A DNA stretch of 64,000 nucleotides from Pelagibacteraceae bacterium (GCA_022763425.1 JALEGD010000001.1:572572-636571); one strand, 5' to 3'. Positions 22,916 to 31,705 are shown, counted from the first letter of the stretch. The notes: generated by a model not told the origin, from the sequence alone. A program made the numbers and translations.

Positions 22916-23836
22916 ATGTCAAATATTCTAATTATTAAACATGGTTCACTTGGTGATATTGTTCAAATATCTGGAGCCTTAAAGGATATTCGTAATGAGT
23001 TTAAAGAAAAAAAAATATTTGTTCTAACAACGTTCAAATTTAAAAATCTTTTTGAAAAATGTCCTTATATTGATGAAGTTATAATAGATAAAAGATTACC
23101 ACGTTGGAATTTTTTCTATTTATTAAATTTGATTAAAAAAATTAGAAGTTTTAATTTTGAGTTTTGTTTTGATCTCCAAAACTCTTCAAGAACAGATTTT
23201 TATAGAAAAAATTTTAAAATCAAAAATTGGTCTTCTTCAAAAACAATTTTACAAAAAGGAGAAACAAAAAAACAATTTGATCAAGAAGGTGTTATTGAGC
23301 GTTTCAAAGTTCAATTAGATAGATCTAATATTGTCGATACAAGTAATGTATTAAAACCAGATTTTTCTTGGGCAGTTGATGAAAGTTTCCAAGTTAAAGA
23401 GCAAAAATATATTTTTTTAGCACCTTTTTGTTCTCCAAAATTAAAACATAAAGTTTGGCCTTATTTTAAAGAATTGGTCGAGTTGTTAGAAAATAAACTG
23501 CCTCAATACGAATTAATTACCGCTCCTGGACCTAGTGAGATTGGCAAATGTAAGGACATGGGTCTAAAAATGATTTTAAGTCATGACAAGCCAACTAGCA
23601 TTAGGCAACTTGCCAAAGTTATTAAGCAATCATCATTTGTGATTGCAAATGATACTGGACCAGCTCATATTGCAGCCCATCTTAATTGCAAAGGTGTTGC
23701 TTTATTTGGACATCATACGTCAGCAAGAAAAGTGAGTATAGAAACAAAGAATTTTAAAGTAATCGAATCTAATTTGCTTAAAGAAATATCACCTGATCAA
23801 GTACTAAAGTTCGTCAGTGATAAAATTTTTACATAA
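22916..23836 (+). CDS. glycosyltransferase family 9 (heptosyltransferase-like)
   Basis: The ATG at 22916 is chosen over a TTG seven codons upstream because the GT9 N-terminus should begin with Asn-Ile-Leu-Ile-Ile-Lys-His-Gly-Ser-Leu-Gly-Asp-Ile-Val. 306 residues. The C-terminal half holds Ala-Asn-Asp-Thr-Gly-Pro-Ala-His-Ile-Ala, the conserved sugar-nucleotide site. GT9 enzymes add heptose or related sugars to the LPS inner core on the cytoplasmic face of the membrane. With the divergent DUF6165 gene and the nearby GT4 gene it forms a small envelope-glycan cluster. Confidence 0.88.
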   Translation: MSNILIIKHGSLGDIVQISGALKDIRNEFKEKKIFVLTTFKFKNLFEKCPYIDEVIIDKRLPRWNFFYLLNLIKKIRSFNFEFCFDLQNSSRTDFYRKNFKIKNWSSSKTILQKGETKKQFDQEGVIERFKVQLDRSNIVDTSNVLKPDFSWAVDESFQVKEQKYIFLAPFCSPKLKHKVWPYFKELVELLENKLPQYELITAPGPSEIGKCKDMGLKMILSHDKPTSIRQLAKVIKQSSFVIANDTGPAHIAAHLNCKGVALFGHHTSARKVSIETKNFKVIESNLLKEISPDQVLKFVSDKIFT

Positions 23837-24056
23837 AAAAATATTTATAAAAACCAATTACCGAAAAGGGAATTTGTAGAGCAAAATTTGTAAGAACTGC
23901 TTTATCTTTGTTAATATATCCATGAATTGTCCAGGCTAAAATTCCTGGTCCATGAAAAAAAATATTTAATGGATATATATTTAAATACATTAACAATATT
24001 CCTACAAAGACTAAAATAGTCCCAAGCCATTTTAAGTTTTTTTTAATAAAGTCCAT
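23829..24056 (-). CDS. small multi-pass membrane protein, 75 residues
   Basis: Two or three hydrophobic helices; the middle carries Phe-His-Gly-Pro-Gly-Ile-Leu-Ala-Trp. The pattern recalls short proteins of about 75-90 residues in alphaproteobacteria (DUF6552-like), but I am not sure of the assignment. It follows the glycosyltransferase at 24064 with seven bases between stop and start and overlaps the end of the GT9 gene by eight bases. Confidence 0.6.
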   Translation of the reverse strand: MDFIKKNLKWLGTILVFVGILLMYLNIYPLNIFFHGPGILAWTIHGYINKDKAVLTNFALQIPFSVIGFYKYFFM

Positions 24057-24063
24057 TAAATTA

Positions 24064-25155
24064 TTATTTAATCAAATCTAAATATTTTTTAATTTGTGTT
24101 TTCCACAAAAAATTCTCTGAATATTGCTTTGCTTTATTACCCATCGATTTATAATTATCATTATCCATTATTTTTATTAGGCTTTGATATATTTCATCGT
24201 ATTTTTCTCCATCACACAATAAACCCGTTTCATTATGCTTAACAATATCTGAAGCCCCACCAGCTAAACCAGCAATTGATGGAGTTCCATATTTTGCAGC
24301 TTCTAAAAATGAAATACCAAATCCTTCAACAGATTTTCCAACTTGAATTGAAGGCATAATATAAAAATCGGCAGTTTTAATTAATGAATTTTTTAAGTTA
24401 TTTGTTGCTTCGCTTAAGAAAATTACATTTTTATTTAAATTTAAATTATTTACTTGTTGTTCTAAACTTTGCTTTTCTTCACCGTCACCAACAATAATAA
24501 ATCTAAAATTTTCATATTTTGATTCAAAGTTTTTTAAAGCAAGTAGCGTTTGCTCTAAGCCTTTTCTTTTTTCTAGTCTACATACAGTTACAATTTTTGG
24601 ACTGGAATTATTATAGATTTCAAGGGCTCCATTTTCATCTAAATTTTCAGAAGCAGGGTCTGTACCTGGATTAATAATAATAATTTTTTTTTCATCTATT
24701 CCTTTATCTATTGCTAAATTTTTAGTGTACCCAGAGTTTGCTATTACATATTTAGCTTTAGATAATGAATTTTTCATTCTCACATTCAGTGGAGATCCAT
24801 TTGGATGATTAATTTCTTTTCCATGAATCAAGCAAAGTGTTGGAACCGATTGGCAGATATTTTTTGATAGTTTTTCCAAGCTTTTCCAGTGATCTGATAT
24901 TAATGCAGTTATTTCTTTATTTTTATTAAATAAATCTTGTATTTGATTAGCTTTTCTAAATTTTCTAATAAATTTAAATCCTTTTATTCTTTCAATTTCA
25001 TAATTTTGTTTTGAATCAAATTCTTTGGCATTTTTTTTATCCTCTGCATAAACTTTTACTTTAAAATATGTTGATAAATGACTTGCGATATCAGTCATTA
25101 GAATTTGCATGCCACCAACTTCAGGTAAAAAATTTCTAGTTGTAATAACAATCAT
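24064..25155 (-). CDS. glycosyltransferase family 4
   Basis: A 363-residue GT-B fold enzyme. The N-terminal Phe-Leu-Pro-Glu-Val-Gly-Gly-Met-Gln motif is typical of GT4; the C-terminal domain has Ile-Val-Gly-Asp-Gly-Glu-Glu and the nucleotide-sugar site Ser-Val-Glu-Gly-Phe-Gly-Ile-Ser-Phe-Leu-Glu-Ala with the E-x7-E spacing. It probably builds LPS or another surface glycan; donor and acceptor are unknown. It starts one base after the stop of the thioredoxin-like gene upstream on the same strand. Confidence 0.88.
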   Translation of the reverse strand: MIVITTRNFLPEVGGMQILMTDIASHLSTYFKVKVYAEDKKNAKEFDSKQNYEIERIKGFKFIRKFRKANQIQDLFNKNKEITALISDHWKSLEKLSKNICQSVPTLCLIHGKEINHPNGSPLNVRMKNSLSKAKYVIANSGYTKNLAIDKGIDEKKIIIINPGTDPASENLDENGALEIYNNSSPKIVTVCRLEKRKGLEQTLLALKNFESKYENFRFIIVGDGEEKQSLEQQVNNLNLNKNVIFLSEATNNLKNSLIKTADFYIMPSIQVGKSVEGFGISFLEAAKYGTPSIAGLAGGASDIVKHNETGLLCDGEKYDEIYQSLIKIMDNDNYKSMGNKAKQYSENFLWKTQIKKYLDLIK

Positions 25156-25156
25156 T

Positions 25157-25708
25157 TTATTTCCACTTGATATTACATCCCATGCTTGGGAATTGTGTTT
25201 TTGGACCTTTCTTTGATTTTGAAATTTCTATCATTGCATCCAATAATTCATTTTTTTTACCTTTAATGGGAGTGAGGTCTTTCATTTCTCTTAACCTCCC
25301 TCTATATTGAAGTTCATTATCTGAATTATATCCAAAAAAATCTGGAGTACAAACAGCGCCATATTTTTTTGCAATATTTTGTGTTTCATCAATTAAATAT
25401 GGAAAATTAAAATTATTTTCTTTAGAAAATTTTTTCATATTTTCATAACTGTCATCTGGATATTTAACTGTATCATTAGACATTATTGCAACAGAATTTA
25501 TATTAAATTTTTCAAGCTCCAAGGCTGTTTGGCTTAATTCTTTAATAATAGCTTTTACATACGGGCAGTGATTACAAATGAACATGATTAATGTTCCATT
25601 CTTTCCAATTACTTGTTTTAAATTGTAATTGTTTTCATCAACCGATTTTAAATTAAAATCATGAATTTTTTCCCCAAAGTTACATAGAGGCGTTTTTTCC
25701 AGTGCCAT
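25157..25708 (-). CDS. thioredoxin-like/AhpC-TSA family protein
   Basis: A 183-residue thioredoxin-fold protein whose redox motif is Cys-Asn-His-Cys (in Phe-Ile-Cys-Asn-His-Cys-Pro-Tyr-Val-Lys). The conserved cis-Pro region reads Val-Cys-Thr-Pro-Asp-Phe-Phe. No signal peptide, so cytoplasmic. This group is often annotated as thioredoxin family or thiol-disulfide oxidoreductase; no partner is known. It is divergent from the gamma carbonic anhydrase gene across 30 very AT-rich bases. Confidence 0.85.
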   Translation of the reverse strand: MALEKTPLCNFGEKIHDFNLKSVDENNYNLKQVIGKNGTLIMFICNHCPYVKAIIKELSQTALELEKFNINSVAIMSNDTVKYPDDSYENMKKFSKENNFNFPYLIDETQNIAKKYGAVCTPDFFGYNSDNELQYRGRLREMKDLTPIKGKKNELLDAMIEISKSKKGPKTQFPSMGCNIKWK

Positions 25709-25738
25709 AATAAATATTATTATATATATACCTTAATA

Positions 25739-26251
25739 ATGATTCATCAACTTGGCGATAAAATTGTAAAAAGAGAAGGCAAGAATTGGGTTGCTGATAC
25801 AGCTAAAGTTGTGGGAGATGTTCATTTAAGAAATGATTGCAGTATTTGGTTTGGCGCGGTTTTAAGAGGAGACATTGAAAAAATTACAATTGGTGAAGGT
25901 ACCAATGTTCAGGATAATAGTTTAGTCCATACCGATCAAGATTGTGAATGCATTGTTGGATCAGGTGTAACCGTTGGACATACTGTAATTTTGCATGGAT
26001 GCACAGTTGGTGATGATAGCTTAATTGGTATGGGAGCTACAATTTTAAATAACGCTAAAATTGGAAAAAATTGTATTATTGGAGCAAACTCATTAATTAC
26101 CGAAAACAAGGTAATACCAGATAGATCTTTAGTTATGGGCTCCCCTGGAAAAATTATAAGAGAAGTTACTGATGAAGAAGTTGAAGCAATTAAAGAAAAC
26201 GCGAGAAGATATTCTGCAAATTGGAAAAATTACGAAAAAGGGTATAAATAA
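25739..26251 (+). CDS. gamma carbonic anhydrase family protein
   Basis: A 170-residue left-handed beta-helix protein built of hexapeptide repeats (for example Ile-Thr-Ile-Gly-Glu-Gly, Val-Thr-Val-Gly-His-Thr). Family marks are Arg-Gly-Asp in Val-Leu-Arg-Gly-Asp-Ile, Gln-Asp-Asn-Ser-Leu-Val-His-Thr-Asp, and Gly-His-Thr-Val-Ile-Leu-His-Gly-Cys, with three His expected to bind metal across subunits. Members are trimeric; some hydrate CO2, others (YrdA/PaaY type) have thioesterase or unknown roles. The product is cytoplasmic and no clear pathway is indicated by neighbours. Confidence 0.9.
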   Translation: MIHQLGDKIVKREGKNWVADTAKVVGDVHLRNDCSIWFGAVLRGDIEKITIGEGTNVQDNSLVHTDQDCECIVGSGVTVGHTVILHGCTVGDDSLIGMGATILNNAKIGKNCIIGANSLITENKVIPDRSLVMGSPGKIIREVTDEEVEAIKENARRYSANWKNYEKGYK

Positions 26252-26252
26252 T

Positions 26253-26870
26253 TTAAGGTGTTATCCACTCGGTATTTATTTCACCATTAGCTTTAATATT
26301 AATCTTAGCTCTTCTGTGTCCTTGAGATGCCAAATACAACCATTCCATTTCATTTATTTTGCATTCAATCACACAAAAATTATCAAATCCAATTTCTGTA
26401 TCTTCAATTTTTGGATTTTTACCCTCCAACTCAGTTGGATAACCTGGATTTGGATTTTCTGAAATTGAACCTGGTGCATTAGTAGCTAAATAACACTTTC
26501 TACTAATTACTTGAGTTTTTTTCCATGCCTCATCTGTTATTTGATCTTTGTAGTGTATAGTCGCCTTACCTTTTGCTCTTACCTGTATTTTTCTCTTCTT
26601 ATTATAAAATAAAAAATAAATATTATTATTCTTTTTAAGCGCATCTACCTTGGATGACCTTAAATCAGTATGAAATCTTAATACTTGTTTATCTTTGAAG
26701 GCACCTCTAAGAACAACAATCCTGCCATCAGAAAAATCACCTTTATTAACGATCACAACAGGGAGTCTGAAATCTTCTGACCTATCAACTACACCTCTGG
26801 CTAACAAGGTCCAGATTTCATTGAAAATTAAATCTTTATTATTATAAAAATCTGGAACCTTGTCGTTCAC
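26253..26870 (-). CDS. pyridoxamine 5'-phosphate oxidase-family flavin-binding protein
   Basis: A 205-residue split-barrel protein. Recognisable parts are Arg-Ile-Val-Val-Leu-Arg-Gly, His-Thr-Asp-Leu-Arg-Ser-Ser-Lys (phosphate/FMN contacts), the Val-Arg-Ala-Lys-Gly-Lys-Ala strand and the C-terminal Glu-Trp-Leu-Tyr-Leu. It resembles the Alr4036-type FMN-binding proteins more than true PdxH, so a general FMN-dependent redox role is likely and vitamin B6 synthesis less so. It lies five bases downstream of the hydroxyacid dehydrogenase gene on the same strand. Confidence 0.8.
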   Translation of the reverse strand: MNDKVPDFYNNKDLIFNEIWTLLARGVVDRSEDFRLPVVIVNKGDFSDGRIVVLRGAFKDKQVLRFHTDLRSSKVDALKKNNNIYFLFYNKKRKIQVRAKGKATIHYKDQITDEAWKKTQVISRKCYLATNAPGSISENPNPGYPTELEGKNPKIEDTEIGFDNFCVIECKINEMEWLYLASQGHRRAKINIKANGEINTEWITP

Positions 26871-26875
26871 TTTAA

Positions 26876-27748
26876 TTATTTTTTTGGAAGTAGCGTGATT
26901 AAACTTGAAGTATCAAATCTATTTCCGCCATTTTTTTGAACTTCAGAATAATATTTATCTACAACTTCAGTTACTGGAAGTTTAGAACCATTTGCTTTAG
27001 CTTCTTCCATTGCAATACCGAGATCTTTTCTCATCCAATCTACAGCAAAACCATAATCAAACTTATCATCAAGCATCGTTTTAAATCTATTTTCCATTTG
27101 CCAAGATTGAGCCGCTCCTTTTGAAATTACTTCAACTACATCTTCAACATTTAGACCTGCATTTTGACCAAATCTCAAACCTTCGGATAATGCTTGCACT
27201 AATCCTGCTATGCAAATTTGATTTACCATTTTTGCTAATTGCCCACTTCCTGCAGTCCCAAGAAGTTTAATTTTTTTACTGTAGCAATCTATAATTGGTT
27301 CTGCTTTTTCATAATCAGATTGTTGTCCACCAACCATTACAGTTAATGCACCATTCTCAGCCCCTGCTTGACCACCAGATACTGGAGCATCTAGAAAACC
27401 AAATCCTTTTTCTGTTGCTATATTAAATAACTCTCTTGCCACCTGTGCAGATGCAGTCGTGTTATCAATAAAGACAGCTCCTTTTTTTACATTTTGAAAT
27501 GCACCTTCTGAACCAATAGTCACTTCTTTTAAATCATTGTCATTTCCAACACATGAAAAGACAAAGTCAGCATCTTTTGCAGCTTCAGCAGGTGTTGCTG
27601 CAGTTTTTCCTTTATAAGTTTCAACCCACTTATTAGCTTTCTCTGCAGTTCGATTATAAACTGTTACATCATGACCAGCTTTTGATATATATCCAGCCAT
27701 CGGAAAACCCATGACACCTAAACCAATAAAAGCAACTTTATGAGACAT
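26876..27748 (-). CDS. beta-hydroxyacid dehydrogenase (GarR/3-hydroxyisobutyrate dehydrogenase family)
   Basis: A 290-residue NAD(P) enzyme. The Rossmann motif is Gly-Leu-Gly-Val-Met-Gly near residue 9, the substrate loop is Asp-Ala-Pro-Val-Ser-Gly-Gly, and the catalytic lysine is in Ala-Lys-Met-Val-Asn-Gln. Candidates are tartronate semialdehyde reductase, 3-hydroxyisobutyrate dehydrogenase or succinic semialdehyde reductase; neighbours do not decide. The AAAGGAGTT ribosome site lies about eight bases before the ATG, one of the few strong ones in the window. It is divergent from an MFS gene across 20 bases. Confidence 0.88.
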   Translation of the reverse strand: MSHKVAFIGLGVMGFPMAGYISKAGHDVTVYNRTAEKANKWVETYKGKTAATPAEAAKDADFVFSCVGNDNDLKEVTIGSEGAFQNVKKGAVFIDNTTASAQVARELFNIATEKGFGFLDAPVSGGQAGAENGALTVMVGGQQSDYEKAEPIIDCYSKKIKLLGTAGSGQLAKMVNQICIAGLVQALSEGLRFGQNAGLNVEDVVEVISKGAAQSWQMENRFKTMLDDKFDYGFAVDWMRKDLGIAMEEAKANGSKLPVTEVVDKYYSEVQKNGGNRFDTSSLITLLPKK

Positions 27749-27768
27749 TTAAATAACTCCTTTTAATT

Positions 27769-28986
27769 ATGTTTAATTTTAAATTTTTAAAATCAAATTT
27801 TAAATACCTACTTTTTGGTTTCCTCATGACTTTTTGTTCAAGTTTTGGGCAAACTTTTTTTTTAGGTATTTTCAACCCGTTTATAAGACAAGATTTAAAT
27901 TTAAGCCACTCTGAATTTGGAGGAATTTATTCAATGGCAACTCTTGTGAGTAGTTTTAGTATTATTTGGTTAGGTAAAAAAATTGATGATTTTAAATTAA
28001 GAAATTTTGCGATTTTTGTTTGTCTATCACTATTTTTTGCATCAATTTTTATCAGCCAATTGTCTGGATTCATTCATCTTATATTTGCAATATTTTTTTT
28101 AAGACTTTTTGGTCAAGGCCTAATGAGCCATACCTCAAGTACGGCAATGGCAAGATTTTTTAATAAAAATCGTGGTAAAGCACTTGGTATTGCTTGGCTT
28201 GGTTTAACATTTGGCGAAGGTATTTTACCAGGTTTAGTAATTTTGTTACTGAATTATATAGTTTGGAAAGAAGTATGGTTAGTTATTGCAGTTTTTTTAT
28301 TATTATTTGTCATGCCTTCAATTTTATTTTTATTAAAAAACTTTGAAGATAATTCAGTTGAAACAGATCAGCTAAAAATTAATTTAAATATTAAAAATTG
28401 GACCAGAGAAGAAGTTTTAAAAGATGTAAAATTTTATTTTTTGTTACCAGCTGTATTATGTCCTCCTTTTTTAATTACTGGAATATTTATTAATCAAGCT
28501 TTCCTTTTCGATAGCTCAGGGTGGGGCATAACATTTTTAGCTCCTAGTTTTACAGCCTATGCAATTTTTACATTAATTTCACTTCAAGTATCTGGATATT
28601 TAATAGATAAATTTAGTGCTATTAAAGTACTACCATTTTATCTTATTCCTATGATGATAGGTTTTATTTTTTCTTTATTATTTAAATTTACACTTTCTCC
28701 GGTTTTATTTTTTATTTTCATTGCAATTACAAATGGAACAGCAAATGTATTGATTACATCAACTTGGTCAGAGATTTATGGTACTAAGCATCTTGGAGCA
28801 ATACGGTCCGTTACAGTTGCGCTTATGGTGTTTTCAACCTCTTTATCTCCAGTCTTATTTGGATATTTAATTGATTATGGATACAGCTCACAACAAATAT
28901 TTTTATCCATGTTTTTATATGCAGTGCTAGCTAATCTATTGTTTTTTATAAAAATAAAGAGCTATAAGCCCGTTATTACTGCTTGA
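27769..28986 (+). CDS. major facilitator superfamily transporter
   Basis: 405 residues with about twelve predicted membrane helices. The loop between helices 2 and 3 has a degenerate MFS motif (Gly-Lys-Lys-Ile-Asp-Asp-Phe). Sequence features around Gly-Gln-Gly-Leu-Met-Ser-His and Phe-Gly-Glu-Gly suggest the monocarboxylate/oxalate-formate antiporter-like branch, but the substrate is not predictable. The 20-base gap to the divergent dehydrogenase gene holds no visible ribosome site on this strand. The gene ends just inside the predicted rpoZ promoter. Confidence 0.85.
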   Translation: MFNFKFLKSNFKYLLFGFLMTFCSSFGQTFFLGIFNPFIRQDLNLSHSEFGGIYSMATLVSSFSIIWLGKKIDDFKLRNFAIFVCLSLFFASIFISQLSGFIHLIFAIFFLRLFGQGLMSHTSSTAMARFFNKNRGKALGIAWLGLTFGEGILPGLVILLLNYIVWKEVWLVIAVFLLLFVMPSILFLLKNFEDNSVETDQLKINLNIKNWTREEVLKDVKFYFLLPAVLCPPFLITGIFINQAFLFDSSGWGITFLAPSFTAYAIFTLISLQVSGYLIDKFSAIKVLPFYLIPMMIGFIFSLLFKFTLSPVLFFIFIAITNGTANVLITSTWSEIYGTKHLGAIRSVTVALMVFSTSLSPVLFGYLIDYGYSSQQIFLSMFLYAVLANLLFFIKIKSYKPVITA

Positions 28987-29011
28987 AATTTTATACCAAA
29001 ATCATTATAAG
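28983..29011 (+). promoter_or_regulatory. sigma70-type promoter of rpoZ
   Basis: TTGAAA (28983-28988) and TATAAG (29006-29011) with an ideal 17-bp spacer. Transcription should begin at about 29018-29020, on the rpoZ ATG (29020), so the mRNA would be leaderless or nearly so. The -35 overlaps the stop codon of the MFS gene. Confidence 0.6.
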
Positions 29012-29019
29012 CCTCGCAC

Positions 29020-29475
29020 ATGGCAAGAGTCACAGTTGAAGATTGTTTAGAAGTCGTAGATAATCAGTACGATTTAGTTATTTTAGCTAAAGAAAGAACT
29101 TTACAAATTGGTGCAGGTGATAAACCAATGGTGTCTGAAGATAATGATAAAAAAACAGTTTTATCTTTAAGAGAAATTGGTGACAAGTTATTAGATCAAA
29201 AATCATTAGAAACACAAACAATCGATAGAGCAAGAGAATATCCTGAAGATGCAACCGAGCAAGAGGAATATGATGCCTCCGAAGGTGATGCTTTTGAAGA
29301 AATATATAAGGGAGAAGTTTCAAAATCTGGTCAGGCAATTCTACCATCCAAAAGATCAAGAAAAGTTCCAACCCCAAATATGAAATCTAATGAAGTTTCT
29401 GATGACGATGACGATTTTTCAGATAACAATGTAGATGAAGTCAGTGAAACTTCTGCAGAAGAACAAAGTTCTTAA
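29020..29475 (+). CDS. rpoZ: RNA polymerase omega subunit
   Basis: A 151-residue protein beginning Met-Ala-Arg-Val-Thr-Val-Glu-Asp-Cys, the standard alphaproteobacterial omega N-terminus, with the core fold over about the first 65 residues. The remaining part is an unusually long, low-complexity acidic tail rich in Asp, Glu and Ser, with a short basic patch (Lys-Arg-Ser-Arg-Lys). Omega helps assemble and stabilise the beta' subunit. The usual neighbours gmk and spoT/relA are absent. Its stop overlaps the convergent CoA-transferase stop by three bases. Confidence 0.93.
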   Translation: MARVTVEDCLEVVDNQYDLVILAKERTLQIGAGDKPMVSEDNDKKTVLSLREIGDKLLDQKSLETQTIDRAREYPEDATEQEEYDASEGDAFEEIYKGEVSKSGQAILPSKRSRKVPTPNMKSNEVSDDDDDFSDNNVDEVSETSAEEQSS

Positions 29476-30617
29476 ATTCCAAATTCTTTTAATATTTTTT
29501 CTCTATGCTGATCTAGATTAGGTATTTCACCTCTTGTACTTTCATCCTTGTAGGAAGACATTTTTATTGGATTTCCAGCCATTTTAAATTCACCAATTTT
29601 ATTATGCATTGCGCTTACAATCATATTTCTGGCTTTGGTTTGTGGACTTTCAACCGCTTCTTTGATGTTATTAATTGGACCGCATGGTATTCTTTTATCT
29701 TCTAAAATCTTTACCCATTCTGCTGTAGTTTTATCTTTAAGTTTATCTTCTAAAATTTTTTTTAATTCTTCAATGTTTTTATTTCGATCTGCGTTTGTTT
29801 TAAATTTCAAATCATTATGTAATTCTAAATTAAACACTTTGCACATTCCTTCGAATAACTTATCGTTCCCAGCTGCAATGATGATATGACTGTCTTTTGT
29901 TTTAAAAGCCTCAAATGGAGAAATAGATGGATGACGTGATCCCATTGGTTTTGGAATTTCTCCTTTCGATAAATATCTTGCAATTGCATTTTCTAAAATA
30001 GCAATTTGACAATCTAGCATTGCAACATCTATGTACATTCCTTTCCCAGTCTTTTGTCTATCATATAAAGCTGCATTTATTCCTACTGCAGTAAAAAGTC
30101 CTGCAGTAATATCACCAATCGAAGTACCAACTCTAGTAGGTTCACTATTAGGTTGACCTGTTACACTCATCAACCCCCCCATTCCTTGAACAACCATATC
30201 GTACGCTGGCAATTCTTTTAAAGGTCCAGTTTGACCAAAACCAGATGCAGAGGCATAAATTAATTTTGGATATTTATCTTTTAAATTTTCCCAGCCATAA
30301 CCCCATTTTGTTAATGTTCCTGGTTTAAAATTCTCAACAAGAATATCTGTCTTATCTAATATTTTTTCAAAAATTTTTTTATCTTCATCGACTTTAAGAT
30401 TAAGTGCAATACTTTCCTTATTTCGATTTAATGACATGAAGTAAGCTGATTGATCTTCAACAAAAGGACCAAAGCCTCTAGAGTCGTCCCCAACTCCTGG
30501 AGCTTCTACTTTAATTACTCTTGCACCAAGATCAGAAAGTATCATGGTACAATAGGGTCCAACCAAGACTCGAGTTAAATCTAATACTAATAATCCAGAT
30601 AATGGCCCTTTATTCAT
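29472..30617 (-). CDS. CaiB/BaiF family CoA transferase (candidate malonate-activating)
   Basis: The ATG at 30617 is preferred to a TTG 16 codons upstream because the family starts Gly-Pro-Leu-Ser-Gly-Leu-Leu-Val-Leu-Asp-Leu-Thr-Arg. 381 residues. The catalytic aspartate is D169 (Ser-Ile-Gly-Asp-Ile-Thr-Ala-Gly), the same number as in formyl-CoA transferase. Class III enzymes move CoA between carboxylic acids through an enzyme-bound anhydride. It is divergent from a TRAP transporter operon that ends in malonyl-CoA decarboxylase, so its likely job is making malonyl-CoA from imported malonate, perhaps with succinyl-CoA as donor. Substrate is inferred. Confidence 0.88.
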   Translation of the reverse strand: MNKGPLSGLLVLDLTRVLVGPYCTMILSDLGARVIKVEAPGVGDDSRGFGPFVEDQSAYFMSLNRNKESIALNLKVDEDKKIFEKILDKTDILVENFKPGTLTKWGYGWENLKDKYPKLIYASASGFGQTGPLKELPAYDMVVQGMGGLMSVTGQPNSEPTRVGTSIGDITAGLFTAVGINAALYDRQKTGKGMYIDVAMLDCQIAILENAIARYLSKGEIPKPMGSRHPSISPFEAFKTKDSHIIIAAGNDKLFEGMCKVFNLELHNDLKFKTNADRNKNIEELKKILEDKLKDKTTAEWVKILEDKRIPCGPINNIKEAVESPQTKARNMIVSAMHNKIGEFKMAGNPIKMSSYKDESTRGEIPNLDQHREKILKEFGI

Positions 30618-30625
30618 TGTTGATC

Positions 30626-30635
30626 TTGATATCAA
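30626..30635. promoter_or_regulatory. palindrome between CoA transferase and TRAP operon
   Basis: TTGATATCAA is a perfect 10-bp palindrome in the 63-base divergent gap between the CoA transferase and dctP. It is suitably placed to control both directions, but a 10-bp AT-rich palindrome can arise by chance and no regulator gene is nearby. Confidence 0.25.
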
Positions 30636-30680
30636 AATATAGTTAATTAGCCAATAATTTAACAAACAGGGGAGATATAA

Positions 30681-31694
30681 ATGAAATTTAAAAAATCATT
30701 TATCTATTTATTTGCTGCTGTTTTCTTATTTGCTGGAGTAGGTGAGTCTTTTGCTAAAACATTAAAAGCAAGTCACCAATGGCCAGGTACAAAAAGAAAA
30801 GACGGTAAATTTGATGTTCGTCACGAAATGGTTCAAATCATTGCTGATGAAATGAAAAAAGCAAACGTTGGAGTAAACATCAGAGTTTACCCAGCAAAAT
30901 CACTTTACAAACCAAAAGAGCAATGGAAGCCGATGACAACTGGTCAGTTGGATATTTCTGCATTCCCATTAGCTTATGCCGCAAAATTCCATCCGGAGTT
31001 TGATATTACTTTAATGCCAGGTATGGTGAAAAACCATAAACATGCATTAAGAGTTAATAAATCTCCAATGATGACTCAGATTAAAAAAATCATCAATGAC
31101 GCTGGCGTTATTGTTTTATCTGATGCTTGGTTAGCTGGTGGTTTCGTATCAAAGAAAAACTGTATTACCAATCCAAGTACTGTTAAAGGTCAAGTTTTCA
31201 GAGCTGCAGGAAAAGCATTTAACCAAATGCTTGAAGGTGCAGGCGCTGGTATTCAAGGAATGCCTTCATCTGAAATTTACAATGGTCTTCAAACAGGAGT
31301 ACTTGATGGAGCAAACACTAGTTCAGGAAGTTTTGTATCTTACAGAATTTATGAACAAGTTAAGTGTGCAACGCCTCCAGGCAAGTATGGATTATGGTTT
31401 ATGTATGAGCCAATCCTTATGTCAAAGAAGTCATTTGATGCTTTAACTCCTAAGCAACAAAAAGCTTTAATGAAAGCTGGTAAAAAAGCTGAGAAGTATA
31501 TGACTAAAGAAGCAGCTGGTTTAGACACAACTATGGAAAAAGCTTATAAAAAAGCTGGTGTTAAACTTGCATACATGACTAAAGCTGATTTTGATGCTTG
31601 GTTAGCAATTGCTAAAAAAACATCATACAAGAACTTTGCAGACAAAGTTCCTGGTGGTCAAAAATTAATTGACCAAGCTTTAGCAGTAAAATAA
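30681..31694 (+). CDS. dctP: TRAP transporter solute-binding protein (DctP family)
   Basis: 337 residues with a classical signal peptide (Lys-rich start, hydrophobic core, probable cleavage after Ser-Phe-Ala at 25). The mature protein has the DctP fold, including the conserved substrate-carboxylate region Gly-Gln-Val-Phe-Arg-Ala-Ala. It binds the ligand in the periplasm and delivers it to the DctQM membrane complex. The AGGGGAG ribosome site (30668-30674) is among the strongest here, and a terminator-like hairpin separates it from dctQ, both consistent with excess production of the binding protein. Malonate is the inferred ligand, from the downstream malonyl-CoA decarboxylase. Confidence 0.92.
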   Translation: MKFKKSFIYLFAAVFLFAGVGESFAKTLKASHQWPGTKRKDGKFDVRHEMVQIIADEMKKANVGVNIRVYPAKSLYKPKEQWKPMTTGQLDISAFPLAYAAKFHPEFDITLMPGMVKNHKHALRVNKSPMMTQIKKIINDAGVIVLSDAWLAGGFVSKKNCITNPSTVKGQVFRAAGKAFNQMLEGAGAGIQGMPSSEIYNGLQTGVLDGANTSSGSFVSYRIYEQVKCATPPGKYGLWFMYEPILMSKKSFDALTPKQQKALMKAGKKAEKYMTKEAAGLDTTMEKAYKKAGVKLAYMTKADFDAWLAIAKKTSYKNFADKVPGGQKLIDQALAVK

Positions 31695-31705
31695 AAGCTT
31701 AAATT

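Noticed and set aside
30618-30665. TTG start giving 16 extra residues to the CoA transferase
   Set aside because: The extension is not family-like and covers the divergent control region.
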